From contig NC_133025.1 in the NCBI RefSeq assembly GCF_048771995.1, positions 8,680,001 to 8,744,000 of the forward strand: a stretch of DNA of 64,000 nt, read 5' to 3'. The translations under genes were made by a program, and so were the position numbers. The stretch comes from Taeniopygia guttata (lineage: Eukaryota; Chordata; Aves; Passeriformes; Estrildidae). Position 1 is the first letter of the stretch. Every line of letters begins with the position of its first letter. Below, piece by piece: positions 23,701 through 39,026 of this stretch. The notes below the pieces were generated by a model. The model was not told the DNA's origin. It made no database searches and worked only from the letters and a program-made list of their open reading frames with translations.

Positions 23701-24010
23701 GTGTATAAATGCATCATTAAGGCCACATCTGTGATCTGAAAAGGTTCTTTCTGTTCATTGTGAAAAAGAGTGCTGGTTATTTGGTTTGCATCACCTGGAT
23801 TCTGCTGGCATATTAAAGAAAAGAAATTTGAGGACAGCAGTAGGGAAATCCTTGTCCACCTGGAATCTGTGGTGAAGCTCCTGTTCAGTAGCTTCTCGGT
23901 TTTGCCCTGTACTTTATAAGCTTCCAAGCATTTTCATCTTTGTGCGTGGATTGGAAAGGTTTTGCTCAGATGATACTCATGTCCTTATTTCAGTCAAAAG
24001 GAATTAATAT

Positions 24011-24037
24011 GATTAAAAGCCTGATTAAAAGCCTGAT
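24011..24037 (+). repeat. 12-bp tandem duplication
   Basis: GATTAAAAGCCT occurs twice head to tail, followed by a partial third GAT. Confidence 0.88.
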
Positions 24038-27000
24038 CCAAAGTTCATTGAAGTCACTAAATGCTGGATCATAGCCTAAATGTGGTAAAACCAGCCATAA
24101 AACGGAAAGCTCAATTGAGCTCTTCAAGCACTGAGCTCCTCTTCTTGTGTCTTTCAAAGACTTTGTGTCCTTATTGTAGAGTAACAAGAAATGTCATTGT
24201 TGATATATCAAAAGAAAAAGAATCTTCCCTTGAAGAGTGTAGGGAGCTTTGTTCTTGCCTTTTTTTGTGTGTGTTTTTTCTCATATCATTGACTTCAATT
24301 CTGATGTTGGTTTTAAGTCTCTATATTGTGTCACCAGGTCACAGATTCTGTTCAGGAAACTCCTATTGAGCACAGAGTTCTCAGAAAGATGGTGATCAAG
24401 TTGAGTGTGCGAAGTTTAAAACAATAAATACAACCTTAACTCCAGATGGATTTCTTGTATCGTTTATTGTTTTGTATTTTCTTTTGCTGTCCTCTGCATG
24501 GGGAGGTAACAGCACAAACTGAGATGGAACCAGCTATGGTACTCTTTAAATATAAACAAATAAGCCCAATGAAAGTTTCCATTAACAATTCCTTGATTTC
24601 CAGATTTTTTTCATAAAGCAGCCCTGATTTTTGCCTCCACATGAGTAAATCTTGTCAACCCAATTTTCTCAAATCCATCTGTCACGTCTTATTTGTCTAT
24701 TGAAAATTACTAAATGCTGTAAGTATGTTTTGCAAGAGTACATGTGTGGTTCTCCTTTGTTATTGTTGCTCAATTGGATACATATTACTTGAGAAAAAGT
24801 AAGTGGAAAAGCATTGCACACAGATTTAGCTCTATTGCTCCCTGGCTTCAATTCAAGCCATATTAAAAGTAAGTGTCTTGTTTAAAGTTGCAGTGATAGT
24901 GACAACTACTCCATCCTTGATGTGCAATTGATTTACAATTTTATAGCATGGATTTTCATCCAGATGAAATCCTGGCCCTAGTGAAAGCAATGGCAAAACT
25001 TCTGTCTGTTTCAATCTGTCCCACGTGGGGTGATGAGGGTGGAATGGCACCACACTGAATTACCTGTATGTACACTAATGTAAATATGATACCTGGCTTG
25101 TAGTTTGTTCACCCAGTCTGGTTGTAGTTGATGACCTGCCAGTGGGTTTGATTGTGGTTTTTCCTTTCCTTCAAACTTTATAACTCACAATTCAATACCT
25201 CTACAAATATTGAGAAAGCAGGACAAAGTGGGAGAAGGAAATGGGGAGAGAAATATTGGCAGGGAAGCCTGTTTCTCTTGAGCTGGGACCAGTATTGGAG
25301 TTTGTCTCAGATTTCAAGGTGTCTGCTTAAAAACCTTTGCTTAAACTATCTTGTAAGAGTACTGTCTGAGGGAAAAGCCTCTCTGACATGCCTGAAAGTG
25401 AGGGAACAGCCCTGTCTTAGGAGGAAGACTGTGAAGGAAAGTAAACCAGCGTCATCTGCATCTCTCTACCTTCCACCATTTATGACAACATTTCTGCACA
25501 GCTCCAGTGCTCTTAGACTTCACAGTTCAGTCAGTGCAGGAGGCTGCAGGACAGTGAAGGTACCAGATGCATCCACAGCCGCATCACCTTTTGTTTTTGC
25601 CCCAAAATAATGAGTCTTTCAGGGAAGATCTCTGTGTATTGGTCTTTCTATCAACTGGTTGATTGGGGTCTTACCAAGACCTGGAAACTCTCAGGGAGAT
25701 GGTAGGACTACCCTGCCTGGCTCTGACTGCTCACAGGCTGACAGGAGGGAAAAGCTGATGAAGGAAGTGCCTAAGCTCAGATCTTGCCTATATAGGGAAA
25801 TTTTCAGCTAGCTAATTAGGGCCTGAGACAAGCAGTGTAATTGGAACAAGGAGGGTGAAAACCTAGCCCAGCATTCTCATTTTGCATTTCTAACTTTCTC
25901 ATTTAATTCCAGTGGAAAAAGTGGTTTCTGAATTACAGAGCCTCCCTTTTCTGAGAAGCTGGAGTTCTATATAATTATTTTTATTGTATGGTTTGCAAAT
26001 GACTGAATTTTTCATGGAAGGTGCTGTATTGCCAGCCATGGAAACTCTACTCTTTTGCTGCAGTCAAGGTGTGCAGCACCTACTTGTATTGTTTGCAACA
26101 GCATCTTTAAAACTCTGACCTAGTGGAGAATTTAAATATCCATAGTTACACTGAGCTCAGTGAATCTTCTGATAGGTGAAATCTGCCTTAAAATTTACTT
26201 CTATGCTTCAAGCTTTTGATCAGGACTGAGGTACTTACCTATTTGCTTAGAGTTTATTCAGGTGTATACTTATTCCATAACATTTAGCAAAACAGTATTT
26301 AAAATGAGAAACCCAGTCATAGCAGGTTGTTACAATGTAAATGGGTTATTTTTATGATCGCTCCTGCAGGCGACTCTGTATGCACAGAAAGCATTTCCAT
26401 GGAGTTCCCACCTGAAAAGAAACCATGAAATGATTTGTATTTTTAACTCATTCTTTTTTCTTGGAAGTGTTTTTCAGTTTTAATTTAATGCATTGCTATA
26501 CTCTGATCCTTTTAATATGGTTTTGGTTTTCTTAATCACTGATTCTGCATATGGCCTTTAATGCCCACAGCTGCTGCTAGAGAATCTTCTTTATTTACTT
26601 CCTCTGGCCTACAGACTTTTCCCACGTGTACACCTGGAACACTGCAATGGAAGCGCCTTCAATACAAAGTTATTCCAGTATTTTCAACATTTTCTTCATC
26701 AGCTGGAGCCTGAGTTGACCCCGTTCAATCTGAAGACAAATCACATCTTCACCTGAGGCAGTGCCTAAGTGACTGAGAAGAAAACAAATCCTTCTAAGTG
26801 GTGTCAATGGTTGTGACATTTTCCAGTTGTTTGAAAGCTAAAAAGGGTAATATTGTTTTCAGGCTCCCACGCACTTATTTTTAAGCAAATGTGTGGGGTG
26901 GACCCTGGGAGCATTATGTCAAACTTTTAAATGGAGGTACTGTAACCTGTTATGGTGCTCTTGTTAACTAAGGTTACATGTAAAAATTGTTGCTGCTGTT

Positions 27001-30000
27001 GTGCTGGTGGGCGATTCAGCGAATTCCTTCCCTTGCAGGATTAAAGCTCCCTTCAGAAATGTCTGCAAGTTCACGGTCCTCCCACATACAGCCTTCATAT
27101 AGGTTAGCTGCTCTCTTCCAGTAACAGCTGTGAATAGTGAGAATAACTGTGTGGATAGTACTTTTACTTGACTTTTCCTATTTTTTTTCAAATGGGATAG
27201 TGTCTGAATATACAAGAGAGAAAAGGATGGCCACAGCTGTTGAGAGCATCAGAAATCTTAAGAGTCTTGTAACCTTTCTCTTGCACCACAGGAGGTTCTC
27301 TGTGGTGTCTTTCTCTTTCTTTGTGACTGACACAGTCAGCCACTTTAGGCTCTTTTCACTCTCAGGGGAAGGAGAGGTACCTCTAGAGAGCTAATCTTGG
27401 GTTAGACAGACTGAATGAGACTTTAAGGGTGCTCATCAACTTGTCATTGACTGTAACAGGAATTAAGCTTCTTGTTCGTTTATTTAGTTTCTTTCTCTCT
27501 GGGAATGTATCAAAAGAAGGTACTAATGCACTGCTATGGAAGAAATTAGGCTGTATTCTGATCCAAATCTTCCTAATTTAAGAAAGTGTTTTTGCCTAAA
27601 TGTGTATATAAGCAGTGTAAAAATTGAGCTGATTTAACATACATACAACCTCAGTATCAGTGATCTTGAGGTCACCTGTGACTGTCTAAATTTGCACCAA
27701 ACTTACAGTATAGAAAGAAATAAACAGTACCACTACAATTTTCATATTCTTAAAACAATTACCTAATTTACTTCTCATGTTTCCCATGTCTCTCCTCCTT
27801 AATAAGCTCATCCCAAATCCAGTGACACATGCTGGAAGTGACTGTCTGGGGCTACAGAGCTTTACTAATTTAATGGCTTAATCATTTAGAGCTTTCAATA
27901 AGCTGTCCCCTGGCTAGCTCTGTTACCATCTGAATGTTTCTGTGCTTAAAGAGAAAAACATACTCAAGATTCAGTTTCATAAAGCGTAGTTTGCAAATAA
28001 AATCTGTCGGGATACGTGCAATTCAAAGGACAGGTGTCTTTACCCTGAGTCTACATTTTTTCAGCTGAATTATTTCAATAGTGAGAGTGGGATGAAACCT
28101 AATTTATTGATTTCTAAAAATTCTAAATAGTTTTAAAGTTTGGGGGGTTCTTTTCTCCCTTCGGGGATTACAGATCCCCCTTGAACTAGACATATCTACA
28201 GCAATCTGTGAAATGTGTGAGCACTACTCTACTTTGTGTCACATCTCGTTTTCATCCTTTGCTGTTTGATAGCCAAATGTAGTAAAGTCAGAAGTTTTTG
28301 CCATTCTTCTAATGTTTTAAAATTGTTTGACATTTATTGGGCTGCCTGCTTATCTCTCCAGCTGGATGTTGCAGAAACTTTAGAAGCAAGCAGTCAAATA
28401 AAATTCTCATCTCTTATAAATATTTTCATGCAAAGCTGGATCTTGCAGGGAGCAATCTGAGGAATGAAGTAGTTATTTGCTTTCATCTAACTTGTGGAAG
28501 GAGGAAAAAGAAAGCTGTCCTTTACTCCTCACTCTAATGAAGCAAAGCTCATGTTGGTTCTGACAGCCCCTCTTGGCTCCTTTTGAAATTCCAGCCTTGT
28601 ATGAGAAAAGGACACAAAAAGGCTCTGTGAGATAATTTAAAGGATTTAGAGTTGCCTTTCAAGGGAGATGGGTTGGTGGTCTTTTCTAGAGGAATCACAT
28701 GATAAATACATCTCACAAACATCCAAAGGAGTTGCAGAGAGTGCAGGGTACAGCTTTCATCTCCAGCTGATGCTGTAATAGCAGTAACTCTCCTTTGCTA
28801 GACACAGATCCCGTGTGAGGTCAGGGCACAGAATGAGGTCCCTTAAGATGAAGTGGTGATTTCAGGGTGTTAATAGTACATGGGTTTCCTAGTGCAACTT
28901 CATTGCTTTTTCGTGAATGTGGAGTCTGAAATGGTTCTGACTCCTAAGGAAGCTCTTTTTCTCAAAGCACAACAAAGGTCATATCAATAATGATTAGTGT
29001 TGCTCTGTAGTATCTGTAGACCAGCTTTGAATCTCCTCCACTACACCAGGTCTTTTCCAAGGTCTCCATCCTGCTAGGCCCATGTGATAAATCCAGTTCC
29101 TGTCGAGTGATAGGAGGGACAGCAGAAGTGATGTCTGGGAATCTGGGAAAAACAACTTTATCTTCAAGACTGAGTTTTTCCCCACATTCACTTCTACTAC
29201 AGCAAATGAACTCTATCAAAACTTAGGCATTCTTGCTCTGATGGCCTTGTAGACAACAACATAAATGTTGAGGTACCTGCAAATTGCATAGTTAGGAAAT
29301 TGCTTCATTCTGAATTGCTGCTCTTCCAAGAAGTGTCGAGAGTCTACCCAACAAGATCGAGTGTATATTCAGTTGTACAGAAAGGTGTGATAACATTTTC
29401 AAAGAGCTCTAGTTGTCACTTCTCTGCAAGGTCACAAACATCAGCAAAGCTGTATTCCAGGGTGGTGGCTGTTGGGTTATCAGTATGATAAACTTCAGTT
29501 TACATTTTTGTTCCAAATGTGTATCCTTAGATGTTTGTTCTCTAGCCGTAAAAACTGACTGCAACAAGTTGGCAAGTGAGAGTTCTTCTCAAGTGAAAAG
29601 ATGCAGGAATCTGTTAAAATTGAAGGAAACTTTTCATACCTCATTTTAAAGGAGTTTTGTGAAATAAAGTATTAACAACAATATTATATGATGAATATTT
29701 TGCTTTTCTCTGCAGCTTGTAGTATTGAGACCAAAAATTACATACATTTCTAATTCTAATTGTTCAGATATTTTTTTTCATCTGCAATGGGAAATTGCAT
29801 TCTTTTCTTGTATCCTTTTACAAATTTGTGTGTTTCATCATTCTTTAAACCTGAATTGTGACTCGCTTCTTTACTGGACAATAGTCATAAATCAGGAAAG
29901 TTTTTATTTAATCTCACCTACATCACCTACAAATGGAGGTTAGACATTAACAGAAACCCAGCACCACAGCTGATGATACACAGAAACTCTGTACTGTAAA

Positions 30001-33000
30001 GAGAATCAAAGAAAGTACCATAAATGTGAAATCCTATTATTTCCTTGGCTGTTCTCTGTCAGCTTCTTCACCTGTAAAGTGTTATTAAGTGATTTTGTGA
30101 GGAATTGCTGGAGGTCAGAGACTTGCCATGCTTATTCAGAGCTCTATCCTACTTCAGAATAATCCCATTCATGTATTCAAAGTTCAGTCAGAACTTATTT
30201 TTGATCAACATATAAAGGCCTTACAGGTACTTTTAAGTGATTATAATAGTAATATTCACAGCTGTGTGTAACTATGACATGAAACACATCCCTGTTATCC
30301 AGGAAGCATATCTAATTCAATTCTATTTGGATATTCCAGACAATTTTAGACAGGAGCCCTTCAAAATGTTTTTTGGAGTATTCACCTCACTTGGGACATT
30401 TTCTCCCTTTCTACTCAGTCTGAACATACCTTACCAAGCCACTGGTGCTAAACACTCCCTGGCTCCTTCAGGTGTATGTGTTTCCTTTCCAAGAGATTTT
30501 GGACAAAAACTTTCTCTTTCTTTGGGCATACATCCTTTTTTATGATTTTCCATATCCCAAATGTTCCCCAACCTTCTCCAGGATGAGGGCAACCTTTCCT
30601 AGACATTTGGGGAAGTATTCAGTAATCAGTTGAGTCAGTTATAATTGCCTATCATTTGTGACTCACTCACTGGAAAACTGTTTGACAGCCCTAGTTCAGA
30701 CCTAATAATGAGGATAAACTGCTATAATAAATTCATAAGTAGAATTTTGCATCTCAGAAAGATTCACATCCTCATTCCTAAAATAAATAAGAAAGCACCT
30801 GTTCCCTTTGTCAGCCTAGCCTATTAAAATAAAATTTGTGTTTCATATATTCCACATACCTTAAATGCAGCATTTAAATTTTATCTTCAGTGAATTATCT
30901 CAAGGAATGTTTGTCTTTGCTTTTATACTTCCTCGTGCCACTTACATGATGTAATTGTTGTTTTGAATAGCATTCTTTTTCCATAATAAGCTGACCATTT
31001 TCATGCCATTAATTAAGAAGTACACAGAAAATACAATTTTTTTTGTACTTTTGATGTACTTTTGAACTTCAGATGCAAGTTGGTAGTTTGACATGTTAAA
31101 CCATGGTGTCTTACTGGTCCACATGCTACATTGTTTTGGGGGTTGGGGTTTTTTTTTCTTACAGTTTTGCTGGTGCCAGAAGAGCCAAGTTCAATTCTTG
31201 AGGTTGGCAAACAGGCCAGCTGAGAGCAATGGGAAAGGTTCTGTTTACTGGTGTCAAAAGACTTTTTCATGTGTTTGCAGAGAGACAGATGTCAAGTGTC
31301 ATGTGTATTTTTATCATATATTAGAAATTTTAAGCAGTTATGAACTATTCTGGTGTAAACCAAATGTAACATCATAACTGTGACTGCAGTGCTGCATGTT
31401 TAGACCCCTGATTCTGGTAATTGACATTTTACCAAAGGGAATGAGGACATGTCTGAGTAATGCATCTTGTATAGCTTTTTAACACAATTTCCATAGCTGA
31501 GACCATAAACAGCCCCTTAAGGTTGTTTCTCGTAACTGCCACTCTCTTAAAATTTTTTTCTGCCAGTATGTAGGAATATGATAAATACTGAATTTTGTTT
31601 CACTGTAGGTTCACCCCCATTACTCTGCATAGAAACTATTTTGCCTTATGCCAGACATATGGAAGTGATCAATGTATGTAAATTGTATGAGGAGAGGTGA
31701 AATACAGCTTTCTAGACAAGGAAATATGTACTTGTTTCTTTCTGGTTATAAGATGCTGAGAGCGCACCAGAAAAGACTTTAGGTCTTAAGTTTTCATTTA
31801 AAAGTAAAAATTGGCGAGAGGGTAGAATAGTGGTGATTTTTGATAATCACCATGAAAGCACAGTTTTGTCCTGAGCTGAACTGCCCAGTCAGATCTCAGG
31901 GTTTAAGAGGCAATTGCTTGCATGTGCAGGGCCAGGCCATGGACCTCCTCCTGAAATGCAGAGGTGAATTGTTCTGGGACCCGCTGTGCTCAGTAGTACA
32001 AGGCGAGTTTCTTCAAACACAGGGTTTAATTGTTTAAATGTCTCCTTTTTATTTTCCTCCTCTGATGTCATGGTGCCCACAGTGCAATGGCTTGACCCTA
32101 TTCTAAAAATCAGGTTTTGAGGAGCTGAGTTATTTTTTGGAGGAAAAACCAAGAGCTTACTTCAGTTATGCTTTTCAAATACGTTTTAAACTTAGTGTCC
32201 CCCAGATGGTGACTAAGAAATCAATACTTTTTTTATGACTAATAAGCATTCACTGTGCTCCCCAAATTTTCCATTCCAATAAAGTTGGATTTTTTTTTTT
32301 TTCATATTCAGTATTGCAGAATAGGAAACTAATCTAGAGTCTGGCAGGCCTTTTATTCTAAGGCACTGTCATAGCTTTCATTCTGAGTTGAAAAATGGAC
32401 AGATCATTGGATTTCATATATGTGTGGAGGAGCTGTCAAAGTTCCCATTTGCATGTGAATGGTCAGCTGAGGTAGGAATCGGGGATATGTAAATAATTCT
32501 CTAGCTAGCTCCTGGCTAAGATCATTGTATTTCAAAGTACTGTGAAAAGCAGCACCATAAAACTTTAACCTATTCACTGGTATGGAAACTCCCACACCTT
32601 AAATTGATCTACTCTAATAATGACCACTTGGGGAAAAATGAATCTTAAAAAGCAATATCAGGTCTCCAAGTACTATACATTTTCTGCCTCTTTTAATATT
32701 TCATAAAAGATAAGCTAAAAAAAGCCACTCTTCCTTCTCCCCCAATGAAGGGGGGGAAAAAAAGGGAAAAAAGCCGCACAAGATTTAAGCAGTAAGCAGA
32801 TGTAGACCTTCATTGAAAATCTGGCAGATAAGTGTGATAGGAGTGAAAGAAATGTAAACTATTTGAGTATTATTCTGTATTATGTCAGTATCTGACCCAG
32901 GAGCCACCCAAAAAAACCATTACTTTAATCTTCCTTACAAACTGCCCAGCATTTCACTATTCTGTTCTGCTGCTGTACTTCAGTACATGCTCAGCTAGAT

Positions 33001-36000
33001 AAATCTGAATGTTGTAGTTTAAAAGGAAATGTGTCCTTCAAAATACACAGTTCTTCATGTATCCAAAAAGGCAAAAACGTAAAACCAAACAGTAGAAAAA
33101 TGAGGAACACAGAGAAAAACAAAATCTTAATAGGCTCGGAGTCAGTTTTCTACATGTTTTTTTGTGCCTCATATCTGTTTAGATAGAATTGGCATGTGTA
33201 TATATGGAGAGACAATGTTTTACTAAGCCCTTTATGCCTGAAACAGCTTCAAAACCTGTGATTAGGCAGGCACAGGGCCTACGAAATGTTTCCAAAGTGA
33301 AGTTCCAAAATTGATATGGGTTGTGTACCTACCCATTGATAATGAGATAGCTTGGGACTGTTGCTGTAGTTTTATAATTTCCCTGGTACTGTTTTGTAGT
33401 CTCCATCTACTTACCTTAAAATACCGTGGTGTATTTCGTTCAACCTCCATATTTCAGAAAATAATTAATGTCACCTCTCTACTCCTTTACAGCACACTCT
33501 TTCTTTCTCACAAAGCTTCTGTGCACTTATTTGGTATGGTTATACTGTTCCAAAAAACTTTAAAAGTTAAATGCAATTTAATTCACTAAATTTACAAAGG
33601 GCAGTTATTCAACGGCTCTAGGATTTGTTCTATTACATAATATTCCTGTAATGAAATGTGATTTGTCTTGGTATTTACCAGGAGATTAAAAAACAACAAC
33701 ATAAAAGGACTGATGTAACAAATTCCTACTCATATGAGTAGTCCTTTTGATTTCAATGTACCTGGCACTTGTGGTGTGAAGTGCCCTTTTGAGATGCTAT
33801 GCAAGTTATTCTTCACTTGGAAAATAATCAACCAACAAACCCAAGCAATTGTAGGAATTACTTGAAATTTTTTATCTCAGCCCATGTAATGGGAAAAAAT
33901 GATGCAAAAACTGTTCAAAATGTAGTTCTCCTCAAATGAAAGTTTTCATTCAGTAATAATGTCTCTTGATCTGTTTTATCCCATGTTTCTGCTGTGCTCC
34001 ACTAGAGGAGGATTCCCTGCCTTGCTGTGGTTGATTGTATCCTCATGTCCAGGGGGATAAAACATTAGCTAAAGTCACTATGAAAGACCCTTAGTCTGCT
34101 AGATATTTGAGTAGGAATATGAAATGTGATCTGATTTTTGAATGGCCAGGCAATTTTAAACTGAGTTTTTGAGGAAAGGAATGTCATATCTTATCCAAGC
34201 CCTGTCCCATTTTCCTTGTTAATGGGTCTTTCCATTAAACCTTCTGTGCTGAAGCCCATCTGTGTGACTGTGTGGAGCACACATTAGGCAGTTCTGCTGA
34301 TTCAAGCACAGTAACTTTTGATAAAGTAATACCACAATATTGGAATGTGGTTTCCACAATGCAGCAGTTTTGTTTCAATAACCATTCCCAATCCATCAAA
34401 AAAGGACACAGCACTGTGAAACTTATATCCTTTTACTGGATTATTACTTATTTATTGTAGCTAAGGCTCCAGGCACTTTGAGTGAATGTTGCTCTGACTT
34501 CTTCTCACATGAGCTCCTTGGAGAGAGCCCAGGAGATCTCCCCACGGCAGGAAACTCCAGAGGTGCTTTCCTGTCACTCCAAGTAGCTGCTAAGGCTAGC
34601 AACTGAGCAGGGAATCCCTGCTCCTTTTCAAACATCAGTCTGACAAAGTGGGACAGCGAGCACGGGGCCATGTGCTCCCTCACCCCAGACATCTTGTCAA
34701 TGGGCTCTCAGTGCTCTTTGCAAAACAGCAAGAGGAATCTCAGATTGCAGCTACTCAGATGTAGACACTTGTGCAGACACTTCTATTACCCTAAAATTTA
34801 TTGTGGTCTGTGTCACATGTTAAAGAAACGCAGAAAGCCTCAAATGCAGTAGAGGGTGGTGAGGCAATAAAATTTTTCACATTTTATGATAGGTGTGCAT
34901 TTAAAGAAGGAAGCAAAAATAATATTTTCTATTAAAAACAGGAGCACAAACCATTTGTGGCATAGAATCCAATGGGAAGCACATTTACAAAACTTCTGGT
35001 TATGGTGCAGTTGACTGTGAAGTTCTTCAGTAGTCTGTAAGGGACATCAATTTAATTAATGAGAGCTGTTGTTTAAATTATGTTAGCAATCAGTGAACAA
35101 CCTACAGAGTAGCTCATGAGTAAGTCTATGATGTCTTGGAACAGAAGCATCCTAACGCTTCTTTAATGCAGGCCATGGATGACGTTGGAAGGCAGAAATT
35201 GCATTATTTATTACCATACATGCAAGAGATTCACATACAAGAAAGGCCACGTGCAGTAAGGGAGCCCCTGAGCCTGTTCAAGTGATAACTAAAGTACATG
35301 TGACCAGCAGACATCTGTACAAAACTGTCAGCCCAGTGGGGTGATGGAGTACATCACCAGGGTACATGGAGTGTAAAGGCAACATGAGAAGCTCCTTCCT
35401 TCTCCTGTTGTGTCCTACTGAGACCAGAAGCTCTCTCCCACTTCACTGCTCTTGCAAAGGGAGTTTTTTTGGGTCTGGCTAGGCTCAGCCTATCTCTCTG
35501 TGATGCCAAGCAGAGGGAAGAAACATACCAAATTCTGAGCTGTGGAAATATCCTTAGGTGCATGCATGCATTTGTCTACATAATGTATATAAATATGAAG
35601 CTATTTACACACCCATACTTGGCCCAGATCCACAGACAGTGCAAAATTACACCACACCCCACTGCAAGTTATTTTTAGCTCCTCCTCAATGTAAATGTCT
35701 AGTTCATAATTAAGTTTCAAAATAATGAATGATGTGTCTTGTGTTTCAGTGGGTATAAACGTTTGCATTGCATAGTGAATGATTTAAGCATGAAAGGTCT
35801 TGCATTCCTAAATCTGTTACAGAATGTGGGTGGGAGGTGGATCTTTGCTCATACCAGGAAACAAAGACTGAATGAATATTTGTCATGATGTTTCATCGAA
35901 GCAGTGTTAATGTTAGTTGAAGATACCTTGTGGCAAAACTGAGAGCTTGCTTACTGTAAAGTTTTCTGAAAACTGGGGCATTTTAGTGTTTGTAATGGGT

Positions 36001-36101
36001 ATTGGTTGGTGCTGTAGCCACCCAGCCATGAGCCTTGTGCAGTAGGCAGTTAATTAAGCCAGAAATGAGGGAGATCAAGTGCTATTAAACCACCCTCCCT
36101 A

Positions 36102-36218
36102 GAAAAAAAAAAACCCCAAAACTCAAACCAAAGAACAAACAAAAAAAAAGTCTGAACCCAAAAAACAGCAGCAAAAAAACTCAATCTAACTAAAAAAAAA
36201 CCCACCTGAAAAAACCCC
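36102..36218. repeat. A-rich block with CCCC and CAAA units
   Basis: Several A runs of 7-11 are separated by CCCC, CCC and CAAAC motifs. It is the complementary-strand form of the T(n)G(n) tracts seen elsewhere in the window. Confidence 0.88.
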
Positions 36219-36482
36219 GCACAATTTTCTCTAGCTTTGATGTAAGGGCTGCTAGTAATTATGTCTTGTTTTGTCCTCATGTTCTTCCCTTCATCATTTG
36301 TGGCTGGTCTTCAGTATTAGGGTGGCTTCCTCATGAGGCTGCCTTTTGGTCCAGCTGGATAGCCCTGTTCTGGTGTTCCCATCTCCAAGATCAGTGTGGA
36401 CATTTTGCCATAAGTTCATGTACTGAGTCCTGCACTTAGAGAAAAGGTGATCCCCATGTACACCTGCTAAAGAGCAATTGCA

Positions 36483-36565
36483 AGACCAAAGAAAGAAAAG
36501 AAAAATCAAGGGGAAAAAAAAAAAAAAAAAAAGAAAGGAAGAAAGAATAATAAGAATAAATAAAG
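36483..36565. repeat. A/AG-rich low-complexity block
   Basis: GAAA units, a run of 19 A at 36,514-36,532 and GAAGAAA/ATAA units. The 145-codon minus-strand frame at 36,294-36,731 crosses this block and is explained by it. Confidence 0.88.
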
Positions 36566-36664
36566 AGTTGTTTTCTTTGTTTTCTTCAGCAGTGTCCGTA
36601 TGTCTTAAACTGGAATTGTAATGGAATGTTATCCTTACATGCATTGAAAAAAACAGTACAAAAC

Positions 36665-36690
36665 AAAACCAACAACAACAACAACAACGA
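36665..36690 (+). repeat. AAC trinucleotide microsatellite
   Basis: About seven AAC/CAA units, flanked by AAAACC and AAAACCCC. Confidence 0.9.
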
Positions 36691-38994
36691 AAACCCCAAG
36701 GAGAGCTATTTCTAATAAAAACATTACTCATACTAGGATCATAGCCCTGACCTTACATTTATTGGCATAAATGCAAACTTAGAAAGCTGTGTGGATGTTG
36801 GCCATATGCAAATCCATCCATCCATAAATCAGCATACAGACTGGAGACTGCACAGCTGAAGTGACTGTAATGGTAAATGAAACCTTTCACCACCAGGTCA
36901 AATGCAGTTCAGCATATGTGGTAAATGGAAAAGCACTATCATGCAGGAATTGATCTGTGGCGTGTGTAAAACGAGTGACTGACCAGTTCACGCTGTTTAC
37001 CACCACAGCTGGCTCCCCAGGTCAGACCTGGCAGATAAGTTGGAGCTGCAGTGGCAAAGCAGTGAAGCAACCTGGCAGAGAATTTGCCTTATGGGACTGT
37101 CTGGTAGTGTATTACAAGGATTAGGCAGGCGTTTTTCATCAAAATGAATTGTCAATGAAAAAGGAAGTTTCCGTTTAATCCAAATTTTCCACCAGTTCTA
37201 TCCAAATGAAAACATTACTTTGGACTGTGGTGCTGATCTAAGACACATAATATTATATTCATCTGACATTAACCTCTGTGTGTTCAGGGTTGCAGCAGGG
37301 TTTGTAAAAGGTTGGTGTGGTTTTCCTGCTTTCTTGCCCAGTCTTTTCCGAACAGGACAGTTAACTCCCATTAAAATCTTTGAGAGTGCTCAGAGATCAG
37401 CATAAGGCTTATATGATAGCGGGATGGCAAAAACCATATAGCTCTGTCTCAAATCCTGGGCAAGAGGTCCAAATCAGGGATGAGGCAGGTTTATCATTTG
37501 TATAAGGCAGAATTCACTGTCAGAGGGTGCCATGTGAGACAGGACACACCCAGAAGCATTTCCAGGCTTATTGATTCTGGGATATGACTTGGCCACGGCT
37601 GAACTGTGGAGTGTATTTTTCCTCCTTACAGTCTAAGGAAGTTGGACACCCTGACCAGAAAAAACATAGATAAAATGATAAAAACCAAGAATCACACATT
37701 CCTGGATTTATTTTGTTTCCTAAGTTGTCACTCTGAGAAGTTCAGTATTTTGACTCTGACTTAATTTGAAAACAGATGTTGGAATATTGTAATTTCCCTT
37801 GAGACAAAAAAAAAAAAATCCTTTTCTCAGCTTTCTTTATTTCTGCTATGAAACCATGTTTTCACAGAGAAACAGTGCTTCATAAAGCTCCTATGTGAGT
37901 TGTGAAGCTCAAACCAGCTTGACACATTCAGCTGTGTGTTAATGTCAAAACATAGTTCTCAACATTTATTGCAGCTCAAACAGCATTAAAAATTTATGTC
38001 TGATTCTTTGATATAATTCAATACGTTATTTTAAAAATGAGTATTGTTACTTGTTATAGTTTGCTTAACAGAGCATTTGCTCTACTTTTAAATAATAAAT
38101 CTTTTAAGACATTGATAAGTTGAGATATGTGTTCACCTTCATGTTTCAAGGATGTTAATAATGCCAGGAAGATTGGTCTTGTGGATAATGTGTGAATGGA
38201 TAGATGTTCTTCAGTTCCAGGATCTTACACAAACATTTTCAGTAATGTCAGACAATATCCCTGTGCCCCATCTTCTAATCTGTACAGGCTTTTTGTACAT
38301 TGTTTTATTTTCAGTGACATTGAATGTGTTTTGAAGGCAAAGACTATGCTTTTGCGCAATTAAATTCTATCTGGACTTTTCAGAACAAGTAGTACAACTG
38401 ATAAACAACAGGATTATTTAGTTCAAGGCTCAAACAAACATCTGAGCACTAAGGAAATGACTCTTATTCTCACTTTCTGGTATAAAGAAATAAAGAAAAA
38501 TTAAAAATTTGAAAATTCCTTAACAAGTATAATCAGATTAATTCCACAAGTCCAAGAAATTTAGTTACTTTAGCAACTTTAATTACATTTGTTGCCTGAT
38601 ACCTTTTTGACTGCATTGTTTTTGCTACTGAGAAGTGAATGTCTTTAGGAACCTATTCCTTTTAGGGGGAGGAAAAAAAAAAGTTTTTCTAGTTAAAAAG
38701 GTTACTTTTTCCTTCTGTCTTAAAGATTCTTTAAGTGATAACGCCACTACATATAAAATGCAAAACTGACAATTTTCCGCCTCAAAATTTTTCCCTGACA
38801 GTCTTTTTCACGTTATGCAATTCTCTGGATATAAAGACTGGAAAATTATTCAAGTTTGTTACACACATACATTCATATACATTCATTCCAATATGAAGAG
38901 ATATGTCTGTCTTACATTTCTGGTGAGGAGAAGCAGTTCCCATTTCATTTTCATTGGTGCTGAAACTCTTTCTTTGTGCATTCTCTTCTTCCTT

Positions 38995-39026
38995 TTCTTT
39001 TTTTTTTTATTTTTTTTTTATTTTAG
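38995..39026 (+). repeat. T-rich low-complexity block
   Basis: Runs of T interrupted by C and A. It encodes a phenylalanine-rich frame that is not a gene. Confidence 0.8.

Noticed and set aside
25152..25610. 152-codon + strand open frame in intron 1
   Set aside because: Longest frame outside the CpG island, but its protein has no motif I know, and its length is still within the chance range.
36294..36731. 145-codon minus-strand frame
   Set aside because: Its hydrophobic Phe/Leu core is the translation of an A-rich repeat read backwards. No gene is supported.
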